DNA from: Lepraria neglecta
Lineage: Eukaryota > Ascomycota > Lecanoromycetes > Lecanorales > Stereocaulaceae
Direction: 5' to 3'
DNA: 64,000 bases
NCBI GenBank assembly: GCA_033220425.1
Contig: CM065652.1
Coordinates: forward strand, 3,224,001-3,288,000
The translations under genes and the position numbers were made by a program. The stretch's first letter is position 1. Each line of letters opens with the position of its first letter. This document shows, piece by piece, positions 31,758 through 43,493 of this stretch. The notes under the pieces are model-generated. The model had not been told where the DNA came from, made no database searches, and saw only the letters and a program-made list of their open reading frames with translations.

Positions 31758-34700
31758 AAAGGTGTTATTATTGCAGTCTCGGAGACCACAAGAATAGAAT
31801 CTAATGATATCAAAAGGATTGCTGAGGACAGAAACGCGGCCTTTAAGACAGATTGGTGATCACTTGCTGATCAGATAAAAGATAATAGCATACTTGAGCT
31901 TGATACAGGGCTTGAGGGTTTAGAACGTAATGGGTATAGTAGGTAGAAGATATAGCCGCAACGTTCTGCACCGTTCGTTGCGAGGTTCTTGCGGGGTACA
32001 GATATTTTTTAATGTTTGGTAAGTAGGAGAAGTGTGGGGCACTGGTGGAACATATGCCGGATGTGCAAAGAGCTAAATGCTAGGTACTCGGACACAGGTA
32101 ATGTTAAAGATTGCAGGGATCATTCCGTCCGGCAGGTCCTCTGACTCCTGTCAGGGTGAACAGGGAATGAAAAGACGGGGAAGGGTAAGGAACGTCATGT
32201 GGAAGCGCGATATCCACTCGTGTGGTGGAATTATTGGCGTTGGCTAAATCCCAATAGTGGCTGCTTCAGAAAGACCGGGATTAATTATTGAAAATGCGAA
32301 CGATGGATCTTCATAGCTAGGGCTGGGCCAAACGCTAGTCTTTCCACCCTAAAGTTCTCACTAGACAGGGGTTATGACAGGGCCATCTGATCGGCATCTT
32401 CGGCTCCAAGTATCCATTAGGGAAAGCGCAAAGATCATCTTCGCAATAAGGATGGGGCCCGATTGCTCCTTCCTCCCAGCTTTATCGTGATTGGATGATG
32501 TTGATTGCTTGGCCTTCTCCCCTATCGATCGACACCCTTCTAGAGGCCTTCTAGAAGATTACCGAAATGGTAAGGACAGGCATCGTGAAAGGCACGAAGA
32601 GGTGAAATGATCGGTGAGCGCTTACGTAGCAAGCCACCCAGCCCCCAACATCGACCTCCATCTCATCGTCTTTCAATCTACAACGCTCGACGATAACCGA
32701 AAGCGGCAAGTCCTTGTTAGACTCTCTATTACCCCATTATTTCTGCCGCCTGTGCTTCATGCTTCATGCCTCTCCCTGCGTGACGGAAATAGCTGAAACA
32801 ACCCCAAGAGCAATCGCCCAGGCTGCGTTTCGACACAATCTCGTGCATTAGCAGATGCGGCCTTGTGTCTTGAGCCTTCTGGGCACGATAATCAAAACTC
32901 TATTTTCCATGGTGTGCTCGAGATTTAGCCACGGATGATCCAATTTGTTTCCCAGCTTAGAATAATATCAAACCTGAAACCAGAAAGCCGCCCTCTAGTG
33001 ATCCATTAGGTCAGCGGGGCATGCGTCTGTTTCGAGTACTACTCTTAGCCTCCACTGTCGTTTTTATCTTCAAACTTGGCCTTCTGCAGGCATCAGTCTG
33101 CTCGTTACCATTGGGCCTCTGTTTTGTCGCTTCTAACATCCTTGTCAGGAGGTGAGATCAACGCTAACCCAAATCCTTCAAAAGCAACGAGAGGCGAGCT
33201 ATTCCTACAACCGCGCAAACGGATATCATGGAAGACACGAAGAACATTCCTTCAAAGTCCTCGTCTTTGATTGGGGTTTTCGAATTTGGCTGATCATTTG
33301 TTGATCAGTGGGTACAGGTTCATCTTACTTTCCTCAACGTCTTACCATTTTGCGTCTTCAGACTTTCTCGAATATGCCAGGTAGATCTTGGTCGTGCTCG
33401 ACAAGGTATATTATGTGCCTTCCTGACTACGCAGACCTGGCTGCATGATTTGTCCACAAGAGTCAGGAAGCGTGGGATGAGAAAGCCTTATGGGTAAGCC
33501 TGCCTTGAGCTTGGACGTTTGAGTTGAGTCAACTTTCTGAATCAAGTATTACTCCTTCGTGGCGTTCGCTGGGTCTGACCACTCTACCAGTGGCAAGAGC
33601 TATTGATATTTTGTGGATACGAGACTGCTATCGATGCTGCTAGTCGTCGGAGACAGATTTACTGGATTATGCTACTGTAAGCACTGCATGACAGGATAAT
33701 CTGGGTAGTGTTAACGCCCACTAAACCTGATCGCCTTTTGAGTTCTCCTTTCGTGGCCTTGGACAGAGGCCGCCACGACGAGTTTTCAAGCTGGCAGTGA
33801 CTGGCTCGAAATGCCCTCACGGCTACGACTCGTTGAGCGAACACAAGGCGTTCTGCTCTTATGGTCCCAAGTGGATGCGCTACCTTCCATAGAAGCGGTG
33901 CAAGTATCTCCAATCGTCGAGTGTTAGGAATCTCGATCATGCACAACATACTCTTCCCGAGGCGATCTCTCTGATGGCGCCATGGCTGTTCGGAACCTGG
34001 TTGTCGCCAGTAGAAGGAAAGATCTAGGGTGAAGGATCGAATCAATCGGTGATTTGCGGAATCATTTGTCTGGCTCGCCGAACATATGGAGGTTCTTCGA
34101 GATTTTCTCCGGCGTCATAGCTTCGGTAAACCCTGCGGAGTTGACCCCAAATATTGTTTCAGAGTACGCGACCCTCATCAATGTCCCCAAGCTTGTCCCA
34201 TGTTTTACGGAGACATTAGCTGATGTTATTTTAGATGCGACACTATGCTCTTGTGCGGCTTCAGGATCTGCTATTTTTGTGCATTGTTTGTGTGAACGAC
34301 ATCTCTAAATTGAAACAGCCTCTGTCGTCGCCTTGGGAAATCACTAATATGCTCCTAAGCTATGCTGGTGGTAGAAAACGGACCTTGCACTACACGTGAC
34401 CGATTCTATGTACAATCATGTTCATTGCTTCCTGCAAGCATTAAGCACTAGTTTGTATACTTTGAAACATCTAAAAGTATCGAGATGTAGTGGTGCCGAG
34501 TGGTTATGGGCATTTCCAGATGAATGTTGCCTTCATACTGTCGTACGCCATGTAATTGGCCTTGTTCTTCCGTGCCAATAGCTGCTTGTTTGATGCGAGA
34601 GTGTCGTAAATATATCAAGATTTGGGCAAACACCTATGAGATCGAACAGCGTACCTTCCTGCAGCTCGGTCGAGAATATTTCGAATCATGCAAAGCTCTT

Positions 34701-36804
34701 TGACACCGGAAAGATGACGGCATTCTTAAATACAGAGCGTGCGGTTCCTCCCTGGATAGGTTCGTATGACGGATGAGATATCGGTTCTCCACATTCCGGA
34801 GATATCGTGTGTCAGTTCCCCACGTGTGACGGACACATCGGCAAGCAAGTATCGCATGAAGGATCTACCCCGGAAATCGACGCAAATCTCCTGCATCTGC
34901 TGCGACATTTCCACAAGATCGCTAATGTGATAACGGTTTTTTTACTCAGTGGTAGGCTTATAAGGTCGCACCATTTGTCGTCGGATTTATTGAGAAGGTG
35001 TAAGCACGGCAAAGCTGATTGGAGTCGGGTGGCGGTTGTCGTAAATCGCCAATGGTTTGGTAGAGGAAGTAACTCTGTAATGAGTAGTACTCACTTCTGA
35101 CTTTCTCAACGTTACATTGTTCCAGTTGAGGCAATATTGCCTTGATAATGGTCCCCAGTGAGCCTTGCAGGTCGATTAGCGAAGGGACTGGCTCGAGGGG
35201 TCACGTCGAGGAGCCAGGGAGAGAAAGGCAAATCTGACTCGCAAAATGGAAGCCCAATTTCCAATTCTCTTGTCGTCCCCAAATTCAACGTATTACTGTG
35301 CAACTCGCCCCAGCGCTCATGGTGCAAAAACTTGAAGACTTGATGCATAGCACAAGGGACAGCATCCCAATAGGCACGCAACATTGCGCTCCAACAGGGT
35401 CCAAGGAGTGCGTGCAGCACAACTGCTGAAAAGGCTGCGACGGTATCTATCTCCTTCAAGGCATGGCTTGCAAGGCATCCACATCTCCTCAACCCTAGCT
35501 CCCAGTGAACCTGCAGCTTATTATATGACTTTCTGCAGGTCGGTGAGCAGAATGACAACAGCATACAATACCCGCCCTGTCGGAGCAAAGGCTAGGCGTG
35601 GAAGACCTGATTTTGATCGGGATTTATGGTCCAAAGCAGGGAAAGGAGGAACCTGCTGCAATCCTCGCATCCCGAACGTTCGATCATGGTCGCCCCCGAA
35701 TGAGAACAACAACTGGGGCAGAGCTGGGAGCCGAGCTCAAGGCAAGACAATGATGGCTCAGACTGCAATCAGGATGGACGTGGCATTGTTGCAAGAACAC
35801 GCCGAGGTACGATATCAGCAGACGGTTCGGAGGCTGGAACAATTACCGTTAAGCGAACCACAAACACTGCTACCAAACTCGGATACCGCTCACTTTAAAA
35901 GCCCGTGGTGTTACCGATTAGCATTTGTGAAGTGAAAGAGGAGACCATTGAGTTTGCAGTGATCTTGTCAGGACGACCACATACTCGATCACAACCCCCA
36001 ATAATGTATATCCGAATGACCTTTTGGTGGGCCCGGTGTCTCGAATGAAATCTCTTTCTCGTGGGGCACGTCACAAAAGTTCAACAGCCACGTATGGTTC
36101 TCCTGTACGTGTCTGTCACTGCACTGATATCATACCAATAGTGACCTTCTACTAACCGGCCGTCTGACGATTCGTCGTCCGAGTACGGGAAAACCTTACC
36201 TGGACGAGGATGGCAATGGAACGACGGTCATTGAGGTTCAGCTTACGGGTGACCCTCGTCACAACATGGTTTCAGGCGGCTACGAGGCCATGCATTATGG
36301 CTACAAAGGCGGACCTTCTAGTTGTGAGCCAAACAGCTGGTGTAGGGCGAGGCCGCGGATCCGAGAACGTCGAGACCAGAACAGGTTTCAATGGAGTAGT
36401 TTGGAATCACACTGTAGGGACGCTGCCACGAATGACTGCGCTGTACTTGTAGGCGTAGAAAAATTGGCCTCTTTGAATGCGTAGTAATTGGATTTGCGAA
36501 GCGGAGACCCATGCCTATGCTCGGTTTCACCACCGCCATCCTGAGGTAACAGCAAACCTCATTGCATCTTTGAGCATTTACTCTTGCATGTAAAGCTTCC
36601 TGCAGGAAGACGCAGGTCTGGTGATTGTTATAGCGAGCTGCGGAGGAATTGTTTCCAAATCCGAGATGGCGCCAAGCCGCTAGCTCATGCTCAAGAAAAA
36701 GATTCGGTTTCAATTATCCACCTTCAGCTCCATTATTCAATCCATCCCCAACCCAACCTCTTCATCCTCCTAGACATTATCATCTCCTCTCCTACACATT
36801 CACA
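31758..36804. other. 5-kb stretch without a supportable gene
   Basis: This includes the upstream region of the Zn2Cys6 gene and the promoter of the phosphate carrier at its right edge. Open frames are 60-180 codons and mutually overlapping. One segment, about 36143-36305 (+), looks coding (RRPSTGKPYLDEDGNGTTVI then GDPRHNMVSGGYEAMHYG) after a plausible acceptor (CCAATAG), but I cannot assign it or find its partner exons. Base composition is ordinary, so it is not an AT isochore. Confidence 0.35.
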
Positions 36805-37941
36805 ATGGCTGCATCAGCACCCCCGTCGTCGACAGGGTCGACAAAGCTCGACGGCCTCGTACAGAAGACAACAGCCCAAACCCCAGAGAAGCTTAGTGGT
36901 CTTGCGCTCTATTCGAGATTTGCTCTGGCTGGCGCCGTTTGCTGTTCCGTCACTCATGGAGGTCTTACACCTGTCGATGTGTAAGTATCGCATCCAAGCT
37001 CATCGCTCCCCCAGCTGACAATTGTCGCGCCCAGGGTGAAAACACGGATACAACTCGATCCCCTGACATACAATAAGGGCATGATTGGTGGCTTCCGTCA
37101 AGTCATTGCGAAAGAAGGTGCCGGCGCACTCTTGACTGGCTTTGGCCCTACTGCAGCTGGATACTTCCTACAAGGCGCATTCAAATTTGGAGGATACGAG
37201 CTCTTCAAGCAACAATGCATCAACTACTTCGGCTACGAGACCGCATCGAACAATCGCACTGCTGTCTATCTGGCCTCCTCCGCCCTCGCAGAATTTTTCG
37301 CAGATATCGCGCTTTGCCCATTAGAAGCAACTAGGATTCGACTTGTCTCAGAGCCTACATTCGCCAGTGGCTTATTGAGCGGTTTCGGCAAGATTGCGAG
37401 CCAGGAGGGCCTCGGCGCATTCTACTCTGGCTTCGGACCTATTCTTTTCAAGCAGTAAGTCAACAAGGAACGAGATAGCATATACTACTGGCTAATCCTA
37501 TACAAGGGTGCCATACACGATGGCCAAATTCGTCGTCTACGAGAAGGTCGCCGAGGCTGTCTACAAGCGCGTAGATAAATCCACAGCCTCTGGTGGCATC
37601 CAAACCACTATCAATCTAGGCTCTGGTCTCATTGCTGGTTTCGCGGCTGCTTTCGTTTCACAACCCGCCGACACTATGCTCAGCAAGATCAACAAAACCA
37701 AAGGACTTCCGGGAGAGGGCACCACAAGCCGCCTGATAAAGATCGCAAAGGAGCTTGGGCTACGTGGAAGCTACACTGGTCTTGGTGCACGTCTCTTCAT
37801 GGTGGGCACCCTGACAGCAGGGCAATTTGCCATCTACGGTGATATCAAGAAGGTTCTCGGTACGTATCGACCATGTTATCGCTCGCAGAAATTTTGCTGA
37901 CAGACATAGGCGCGACCGGTGGTGTAGAGATCGCGAATTGA
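36805..37941 (+). CDS. mitochondrial phosphate carrier
   Basis: The four-exon model is 36805-36980, 37035-37454, 37507-37859 and 37910-37941, giving 326 residues. Introns are 54, 52 and 50 bp and all keep frame (PVDV-VKTR, FKQ-VPYT, VLG-ATGG). Three mitochondrial-carrier repeats carry the signatures [16 protein letters not shown] and [30 protein letters not shown] and [12 protein letters not shown] are specific to the phosphate carrier (yeast Mir1/Pic2). It imports inorganic phosphate with a proton across the inner membrane for ATP synthesis. A Ser/Thr-rich N-terminal extension of about 25 residues is typical in fungi. Confidence 0.95.
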
Positions 37942-38393
37942 AGCATTGCAGGTCCTGTTTCTCATAGAGCTATCATTCAGAGGCGTTTCAATCATTCACT
38001 CGCCAGCGAGCAACACGATTGCTCCCAGGGCATCGCTAGGGGTCTAGGATATTCATGCTACTATATTCAGACTACACATCTAGCCTATGTGTAATAATAC
38101 TATTGATAATAGACGAATAGACTTCTTCTTTCAATTATACATGAGAAAATTTTGATAGCCAGTAGGCTTAAAACGTGCCCTGCCAAGACTTGCATGCCGT
38201 TCTGGGTGGGCGTCTCTCCGGCAACGCTGGCGTAAACACAACCGGAAGCTCCGACGAAAGGCCGAACAGCTTTAGACAGCACTGACACTATCAAATACGC
38301 ACTTCTCCACTCGCTACTCAATTGAAGCAGCTTTACACACAGCTTTTCGCGTCACTGACCTTACAGCTAATTCTTCCCAGGGCGCAATACCAG
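37942..38393. other. intergenic, carrier 3' end and next gene's promoter
   Basis: No further feature was seen. A frame in phase with the next gene extends upstream to 38322 only through a TTG codon, so this part is taken as 5' UTR. Confidence 0.35.
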
Positions 38394-39983
38394 ATGGAGG
38401 CCACCCTGGTGGAAGATTTCCAGGATTACCATAATCACCAGCCAGTCGGAGATATAGATGAGAGTTTACCCTCTTCACCTCGACCTCTCGACCACTCAAT
38501 CGACGGTGATGAGGCTTCCCTCTCCGGCTCAGCACACCACTCAAGCGGTCCTGACGAAGCCGTCTTCGACCATCCCACGTGCACAAGTTCTCCACGCACC
38601 TCAAACGGCTCCGAAGATGACATCTCAGTCCTGGAATCCCACTATGAGCCCCAGCACCACACATGCTCACCCTTCACTCCCATCAAAACCCGCTCCCCAT
38701 TCCGCCACCCCTCCTCCGTCCGCGCAATGCAAATGGACACCACGCCTCCACACCTAATCTCCCCCTCCTCCCAACAACGCCACAAGTTCTACACATCCTC
38801 GCGACAAGGCACACCGCGCTCCGCTCGCTCTCATCGCAGCGCTATGAGCTTGGGCGGCTCCACCAAATACAGCCCGACGAAGAAACTCAAGAAAGAATAT
38901 CCCCTCGTCCTCCTCCACGTCACCCTCCTTCCGATCCCCCTCGTCTATTCCCAGCAGGTTATGGAAAGCGTCCTCCCGCCTTCGATCCTAGAAAACTGGA
39001 AACTCCTCCAAGAAAAAGCTACAGATACAGTCCTGGACCGGGGCATCCTGATCCCCCATCCAAAAGAAGACTACGACCTACTCGAAGAGCGACTCCTCGA
39101 GTCGCTCGAACTCAAGACTCCGCGTATCCTGAAATGCGGCCACTTTCACCTCTCACCTGAAGAAGAAGCAGATGTTTTAGCCAGCGACTCTGAAATGGAT
39201 GACAGTGACGCCGAAGACGCAGACATCTGCCTCGACTGCGGCCGCCGTGTCCGCGACGGTAAACACGGCAGCGCTGGCACGGGGAGCAAGAGATGGGATA
39301 TCAAGCTCTTTGCAGCTAATGGGTTGATGAGAGCCGCGGCGTGGAGCGCGGCGTGGCGCGAGATGGAGAGGGTGGATGTGGAGATTTTGCCTTGGATGGA
39401 AGAGGATATGAAGCGCGAGCTTGAACTGAGAGGAGAAGATGAGGATAGGATGAGAGCTGAGCAGAGGGAAGAGGGTGTGGGCGGGTTGGATGACGAGAGG
39501 TTGAGGGAGATATACGGGAGCGATGCACAGGCTTTTGTGGATGGGTTTGGGGACGATATGGCGAGGACACCGCAGCGGACGCCGAAGAAGCAGGATTGGA
39601 GCAGGCAGGAGGATGCGCCGCTTTGGGACCTCTTCCGCGACTATATTCACCACGCTGCTCAAGATCGAAGGAACATCGCCATCTTCCTCCTCAGCTTTGT
39701 CGTCTTGTTTCTTGCTCTGCGGCCTCCAGGAACACCGCAACGGACAGCCGTCGGTGTTCAGACTTCAAACCACAGCCTCCCGACGCCGGTGGCGCAACTC
39801 GCAGAGACTGGTATGAATGCTGTTGTATCAAAGGGTCCTGCTTCTGTAGCGAGCGCTGTATCGGCGAGCTCTTCGCCATCTCTGGAACCGGTGCAGGGTG
39901 AAGAGCAGGATGTGGAGCAGAATCAGCGGTTTTCGTGGATAGAAGCTGCAGAGGATGTGGTGGGAGAGATGTTCGAAGACTGA
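38394..39983 (+). CDS. conserved fungal membrane protein ('pathway-specific nitrogen regulator' family)
   Basis: An intronless 529-residue protein starting at ATG 38394 (EATLVEDFQDYHNHQP). The first 180 residues are Ser/Pro-rich and disordered. The conserved core begins YPLVLLHVTLLPIPLVYSQ and runs through LEERLLESLELKTPRILKCG. A CGHFH ... CLDCG arrangement could bind zinc. The middle is strongly charged, and a single transmembrane helix (NIAIFLLSFVVLFLALRPP) lies near residue 450. Homologues are widespread in Pezizomycotina and are often labelled pathway-specific nitrogen regulator; I know of no sequence feature that proves such a role, and the membrane helix argues against a classical DNA-binding factor. 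Confidence 0.78.
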   Translation: MEATLVEDFQDYHNHQPVGDIDESLPSSPRPLDHSIDGDEASLSGSAHHSSGPDEAVFDHPTCTSSPRTSNGSEDDISVLESHYEPQHHTCSPFTPIKTRSPFRHPSSVRAMQMDTTPPHLISPSSQQRHKFYTSSRQGTPRSARSHRSAMSLGGSTKYSPTKKLKKEYPLVLLHVTLLPIPLVYSQQVMESVLPPSILENWKLLQEKATDTVLDRGILIPHPKEDYDLLEERLLESLELKTPRILKCGHFHLSPEEEADVLASDSEMDDSDAEDADICLDCGRRVRDGKHGSAGTGSKRWDIKLFAANGLMRAAAWSAAWREMERVDVEILPWMEEDMKRELELRGEDEDRMRAEQREEGVGGLDDERLREIYGSDAQAFVDGFGDDMARTPQRTPKKQDWSRQEDAPLWDLFRDYIHHAAQDRRNIAIFLLSFVVLFLALRPPGTPQRTAVGVQTSNHSLPTPVAQLAETGMNAVVSKGPASVASAVSASSSPSLEPVQGEEQDVEQNQRFSWIEAAEDVVGEMFED

Positions 39984-40401
39984 GCAGACAGAGGTTTTGA
40001 AGAGGTCCACGATAGTGGTGGATAATATTAGCTAGTGATGTTTTCATCCGGTGCTGTTTTTGAGCGAAGCGTTCTTTTGGTGCTGAGTACCTGAAGATAT
40101 AGCATTCTGCGGATTGTGAGATGGAAGTGTATAGAAGGCAGAAGAGACAGACAATGGACAAACACTACACTAGGTAGTATAAGCTTCGGCGTCGACTAAT
40201 GACTACATTCCAAATCATCGTGCCCATAAAATCATCCTCAACACCTTGATCAATCTCGGCAGCTACTTTTCATGTTGCAGTAGCATATGTACGTCTCTCC
40301 CGAGCACTTAATCCCCACTCATCCCACTCCAGTTCAAAAGCCTGTTGAAGGCCAACGAACCTCCATGCTGTTCCCCACAATGGCTCCTCCACTAGTGAAC
40401 T
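39984..40401. other. convergent 3' intergenic region
   Basis: The region lies between two genes ending toward each other. No other feature is supportable. Confidence 0.35.
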
Positions 40402-42132
40402 CTAGACCTTCAAAGCGAACTGCTTGAGGTACTCATAATCCTCCACATTCGCATCAACAGTCTCCCTAATAACCCTAGCTCCCTTCTCCCCAAATTTCTC
40501 CCTCCATTCATTATCCTCTTCTTCGCGCGTCTTGGGCTTTTTCTTCTTCCCAAAAAGATGTGTCAGCTCTGCTTATAGAAAACAGCAGGACAAAAAGCAG
40601 TAGTGGCCGGTAGCCTTTTGCGAAGAAGAGGTCAACAATCACTTACATGCATCCTTGGCTTCAGGGCACAACTATTCATCGCGTCCTCGTGGAAGCCGTG
40701 CCATTTCTCAAAGGCATCTTTGGCTTGCTGCTGGTCTTCTTCGGAGTCCCAGTTTAGCATTTTTGGGGAGTAGGGGATGCCTACGCTCTTGCAGTAGGCT
40801 TCGATGATGCCTTTGGGGTTATCGAGGAGGTCGTCGGCGTCGACGACGCAGATGTCGATCTTGGAGGTGTTGCCGTTGGTGGTAGCAGTTCCATTTGTGA
40901 TAGCAGTCCCATTTGCCGCCGTCTGCTCGTTGGTAGTTGCGTGCCCATTAGTCTCGGCGCCGTTGATAGATTGTGTTGCAATACCTGGTCCAACCTGGCC
41001 AATCGAACGCAGATAGTCGAACATGCGGCGGAGCTCATCGTATCCGGCCTCCGAGGCCATGAAGTTGTAGAAGCCAGTCAATTTGTCGAGAGGTGGTACC
41101 GTGCAACGGTAGTATGATGGGATGCTGGAGCGCGGATGGCGGATAAGGAAGGTAAAGTGGAACTGATCCAGGATCTCGCTTGGAATGACCGTTGGGTTTC
41201 CGGGCTCCGCGTCGGTGGCGTATGGATAGGGAGCACCGTGGGTGGCGCCATTGATAGTGCCGTTGGTATTTCCATTGGTTATCCCATTGGAAACACCGTT
41301 GGCGTGTGCCTTCGAGGACGTTCCGATACCTCGTTCCTTTCTATCCAGAGATGGGGCAATTGAGGGTGGCGCACCATTCGGAGGAAAGAGGTAGTGGATT
41401 ATGTCCTTGATGAAGAGGCGCTTGCCCTGGATGAGGGTAAGTAGGCTGTAGTGAGAATCCTCTCAGAAATTCAAGACATGCATATACAAGAAAAAGCAAT
41501 ATAATACAAAAATTGAAAAAAAGCACGAAACTCTAAAAGGTTCCCGTGTACGTTCGTATACGTCCAATTGAACTGTAGGGGAAAATGAAATGCAGACATT
41601 CGCTGAAAGTGAGACAGCAGTGGTTTCATGCAGGAGAAAAAGCAGATTTAAGGTATTTTGAAGAAGAATGTTCTGAATGAGACGACGGGGCGGTTGAGGC
41701 GCCGCGGTGTGGGCACAAATGATGGAGGTGGTGTTCGAGTGGTGCATGGGAATACCGCATCAACTTGCAAGGCTATGCAACGAAGAAGGGTTTTGCATGC
41801 GATGGGGCCACACTGGGAGGGGTGATTCGGACCTCATCGCCCTCTCTCTCAATTCTGTCGAGGATGGTCTTAAAAGTTGATTCGGTGAAGCCACTATCAA
41901 CCCTCCCTTTCTCATCATTCTCGTATCTCGAGCTCAGCCTCTCAGGGCCATAGTAGAATGCATCACCAAAGGGTTCGTGAATGCATTGGAGCGTGTCACG
42001 GCAAGTCATGAAGACCTTTCAACGTTAACACTCGGCTTCGGTTTGCTATCCCAATAACATGGGACTTACTCTTTCGAATGCCGTGGAGCATGCTCGTGGA
42101 TGGGTAGCAACAAAGATGGGTTTATTGGACAT
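40402..42132 (-). CDS. P-loop sulfotransferase-like protein
   Basis: The four-exon model is 42132-42070, 42015-41833, 41426-40647 and 40545-40402, giving 389 residues. Exon 1 encodes NKPIFVATHPRACSTAFER and joins VFMTCRDTLQCIHEPFGDAF; the THPRACST segment is the 5'-phosphosulfate-type P-loop. Later RHPRSSIPSYYRCTVPPLDK resembles the 3'-phosphate-binding motif. The C-terminus (EDYEYLKQFALKV) is conserved. Two Asn/Gly/Thr-rich low-complexity inserts surround that core. The second intron is 406 bp, five times the local norm, with an unusual GTCCGA donor, so an insertion within it is possible. The family is commonly called sulfotransferase- or branched-chain aminotransferase-like; substrate unknown. 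Confidence 0.75.
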
Positions 42133-42950
42133 CTTTGATGTAGCAACGATGATAGAGATCAGTCGTGCTTTGTATCAACAGTTTAAAGCCAAATTGTACG
42201 AATGGATACCGAATTCACTCAAGGAATGCGGCTGGTCTCCGATATTTGCGTGAGCAAAAGTTGTTGAGAAGTTAAAGAATCTGAGGTACAAATCCTGCGG
42301 TAGAAGGCGATACTTATACGGCCGTTCATCCGTTACATAAAGGCGTTCGTCCTTAGAACTAACCTTTCCAGAGGTGGTTGGTCAAATAGAAATCGATAGT
42401 GCAGTGTATAAAGATAATGACGTACAGGTGAGCCAATCGCGAGGAGGTCCTATAAGGATGTTGCCGAGACGGAAGCAAAGTCCTCAGGGCAGGAACGAGT
42501 GGGAACGCCCCACTACGCTAACTACCCCACGCGAAATCCCCACGATGGAGCAGCCGGAGCAGGCATAACGTCAGTCTTGCATGAAGTGCATTGCCCTGGA
42601 CCAAGGAGCGAAAGGATCGCGGTAAGGAGTACCGTGACACGTAACACTGGCTTGGCCCTACATATGGAAACTTGGCAGGATTTCCAAATCTAAACAGGTC
42701 TGAATCGTACCTTAGGCTTGACGCTGTTGACAGCTTGCTCGAATACACAAACCAGCGTACAGACAGCCTGGACACAGTCCCGCTTTGCCCTTTATATTCA
42801 TTAGCTTCACCATCATGAAGCAAATTTGTTGATGACAAGGACGTCGATGCTTCAATTGGGCCGTTTATCGAAGGCAGAATTTATGGAGGTGGTCGAGGCC
42901 TTGAGTATGATTTTCAGCGTCGTCCGGACTCTGGGGGCCCGCTTATCAGA
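42133..42950. other. intergenic, upstream of sulfotransferase-like gene
   Basis: Contains the promoter side of the minus-strand gene. No coding feature is supported. Confidence 0.35.
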
Positions 42951-43253
42951 GAAGGGTTCACCCCTCAACCGGCAGAACCCTCCCAACCGGCAGGCCTTGT
43001 AGGGCCCGGAACTCTCGATTTTTCTACCCCGGGTATAGCTCTAGGGGCATGTTAGGGCCCGAGCAGCGAAAATTTACAGTACTCTATAGCTCGCCAACTA
43101 GACAAGTTTCGACAAAATTTTTAGTACAAAAGTTATAGAGATATGTAAGACCTATAATAATATACGCGAAAATATTTTCTCAAACGCTATATCTGTAGAG
43201 TTAGAGAGGGGCTGCCGGTTGGGGGTTTCTGCCGATTGAGGGGTGAACCCTTC
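42951..43253. mobile_element. MITE copy 2 (303 bp), inverted relative to copy 1
   Basis: It begins GAAGGGTTCACCCCTCAACC and ends GGTTGAGG-like sequence into GGGTGAACCCTTC. The reverse complement aligns with copy 1 throughout, including the shared interior word CTACAGATATAGCGTTTGA. The right flank has TA (43254-43255), while the left flank reads GA, so one target copy has mutated. Subterminal CCGGCAG/CTGCCGG repeats are better preserved than in copy 1, suggesting this copy is closer to the ancestral sequence. It lies 240 bp upstream of the sterol isomerase start. Confidence 0.85.
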
Positions 43254-43493
43254 TAGGCCAAAATAATCTCATCTCAACGCAATCACATGCCCTATGCCTT
43301 AGTAATTCTAACATCACCAAAAACCTGGCAAAATCAACACCAGCCTTCAGCACACAATAATAACATGGTAATATGAAGTGCCAAGCGCTCCAAAAATAAC
43401 CAGCGATCCCAAAAGCTGCAGCCTGCAGCAGACGTCATTCTCCCTTACCTCAAATACGTCCACCGTTGCCGTTGCGCCCGACTCTCCGTTGTT

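Noticed and set aside
34484-34560. tRNA-Ser-like words (gccgagtggtta)
   Set aside because: No cloverleaf could be folded: acceptor and T-arm partners are missing.
35112-35588. 158-codon minus-strand frame overlapping a 183-codon plus frame
   Set aside because: Neither strand shows a family motif; mutual overlap suggests chance.
38322-38393. Upstream extension of the 'nitrogen regulator' family gene
   Set aside because: It opens only with TTG; the first ATG at 38394 begins the sequence I expect for the family.
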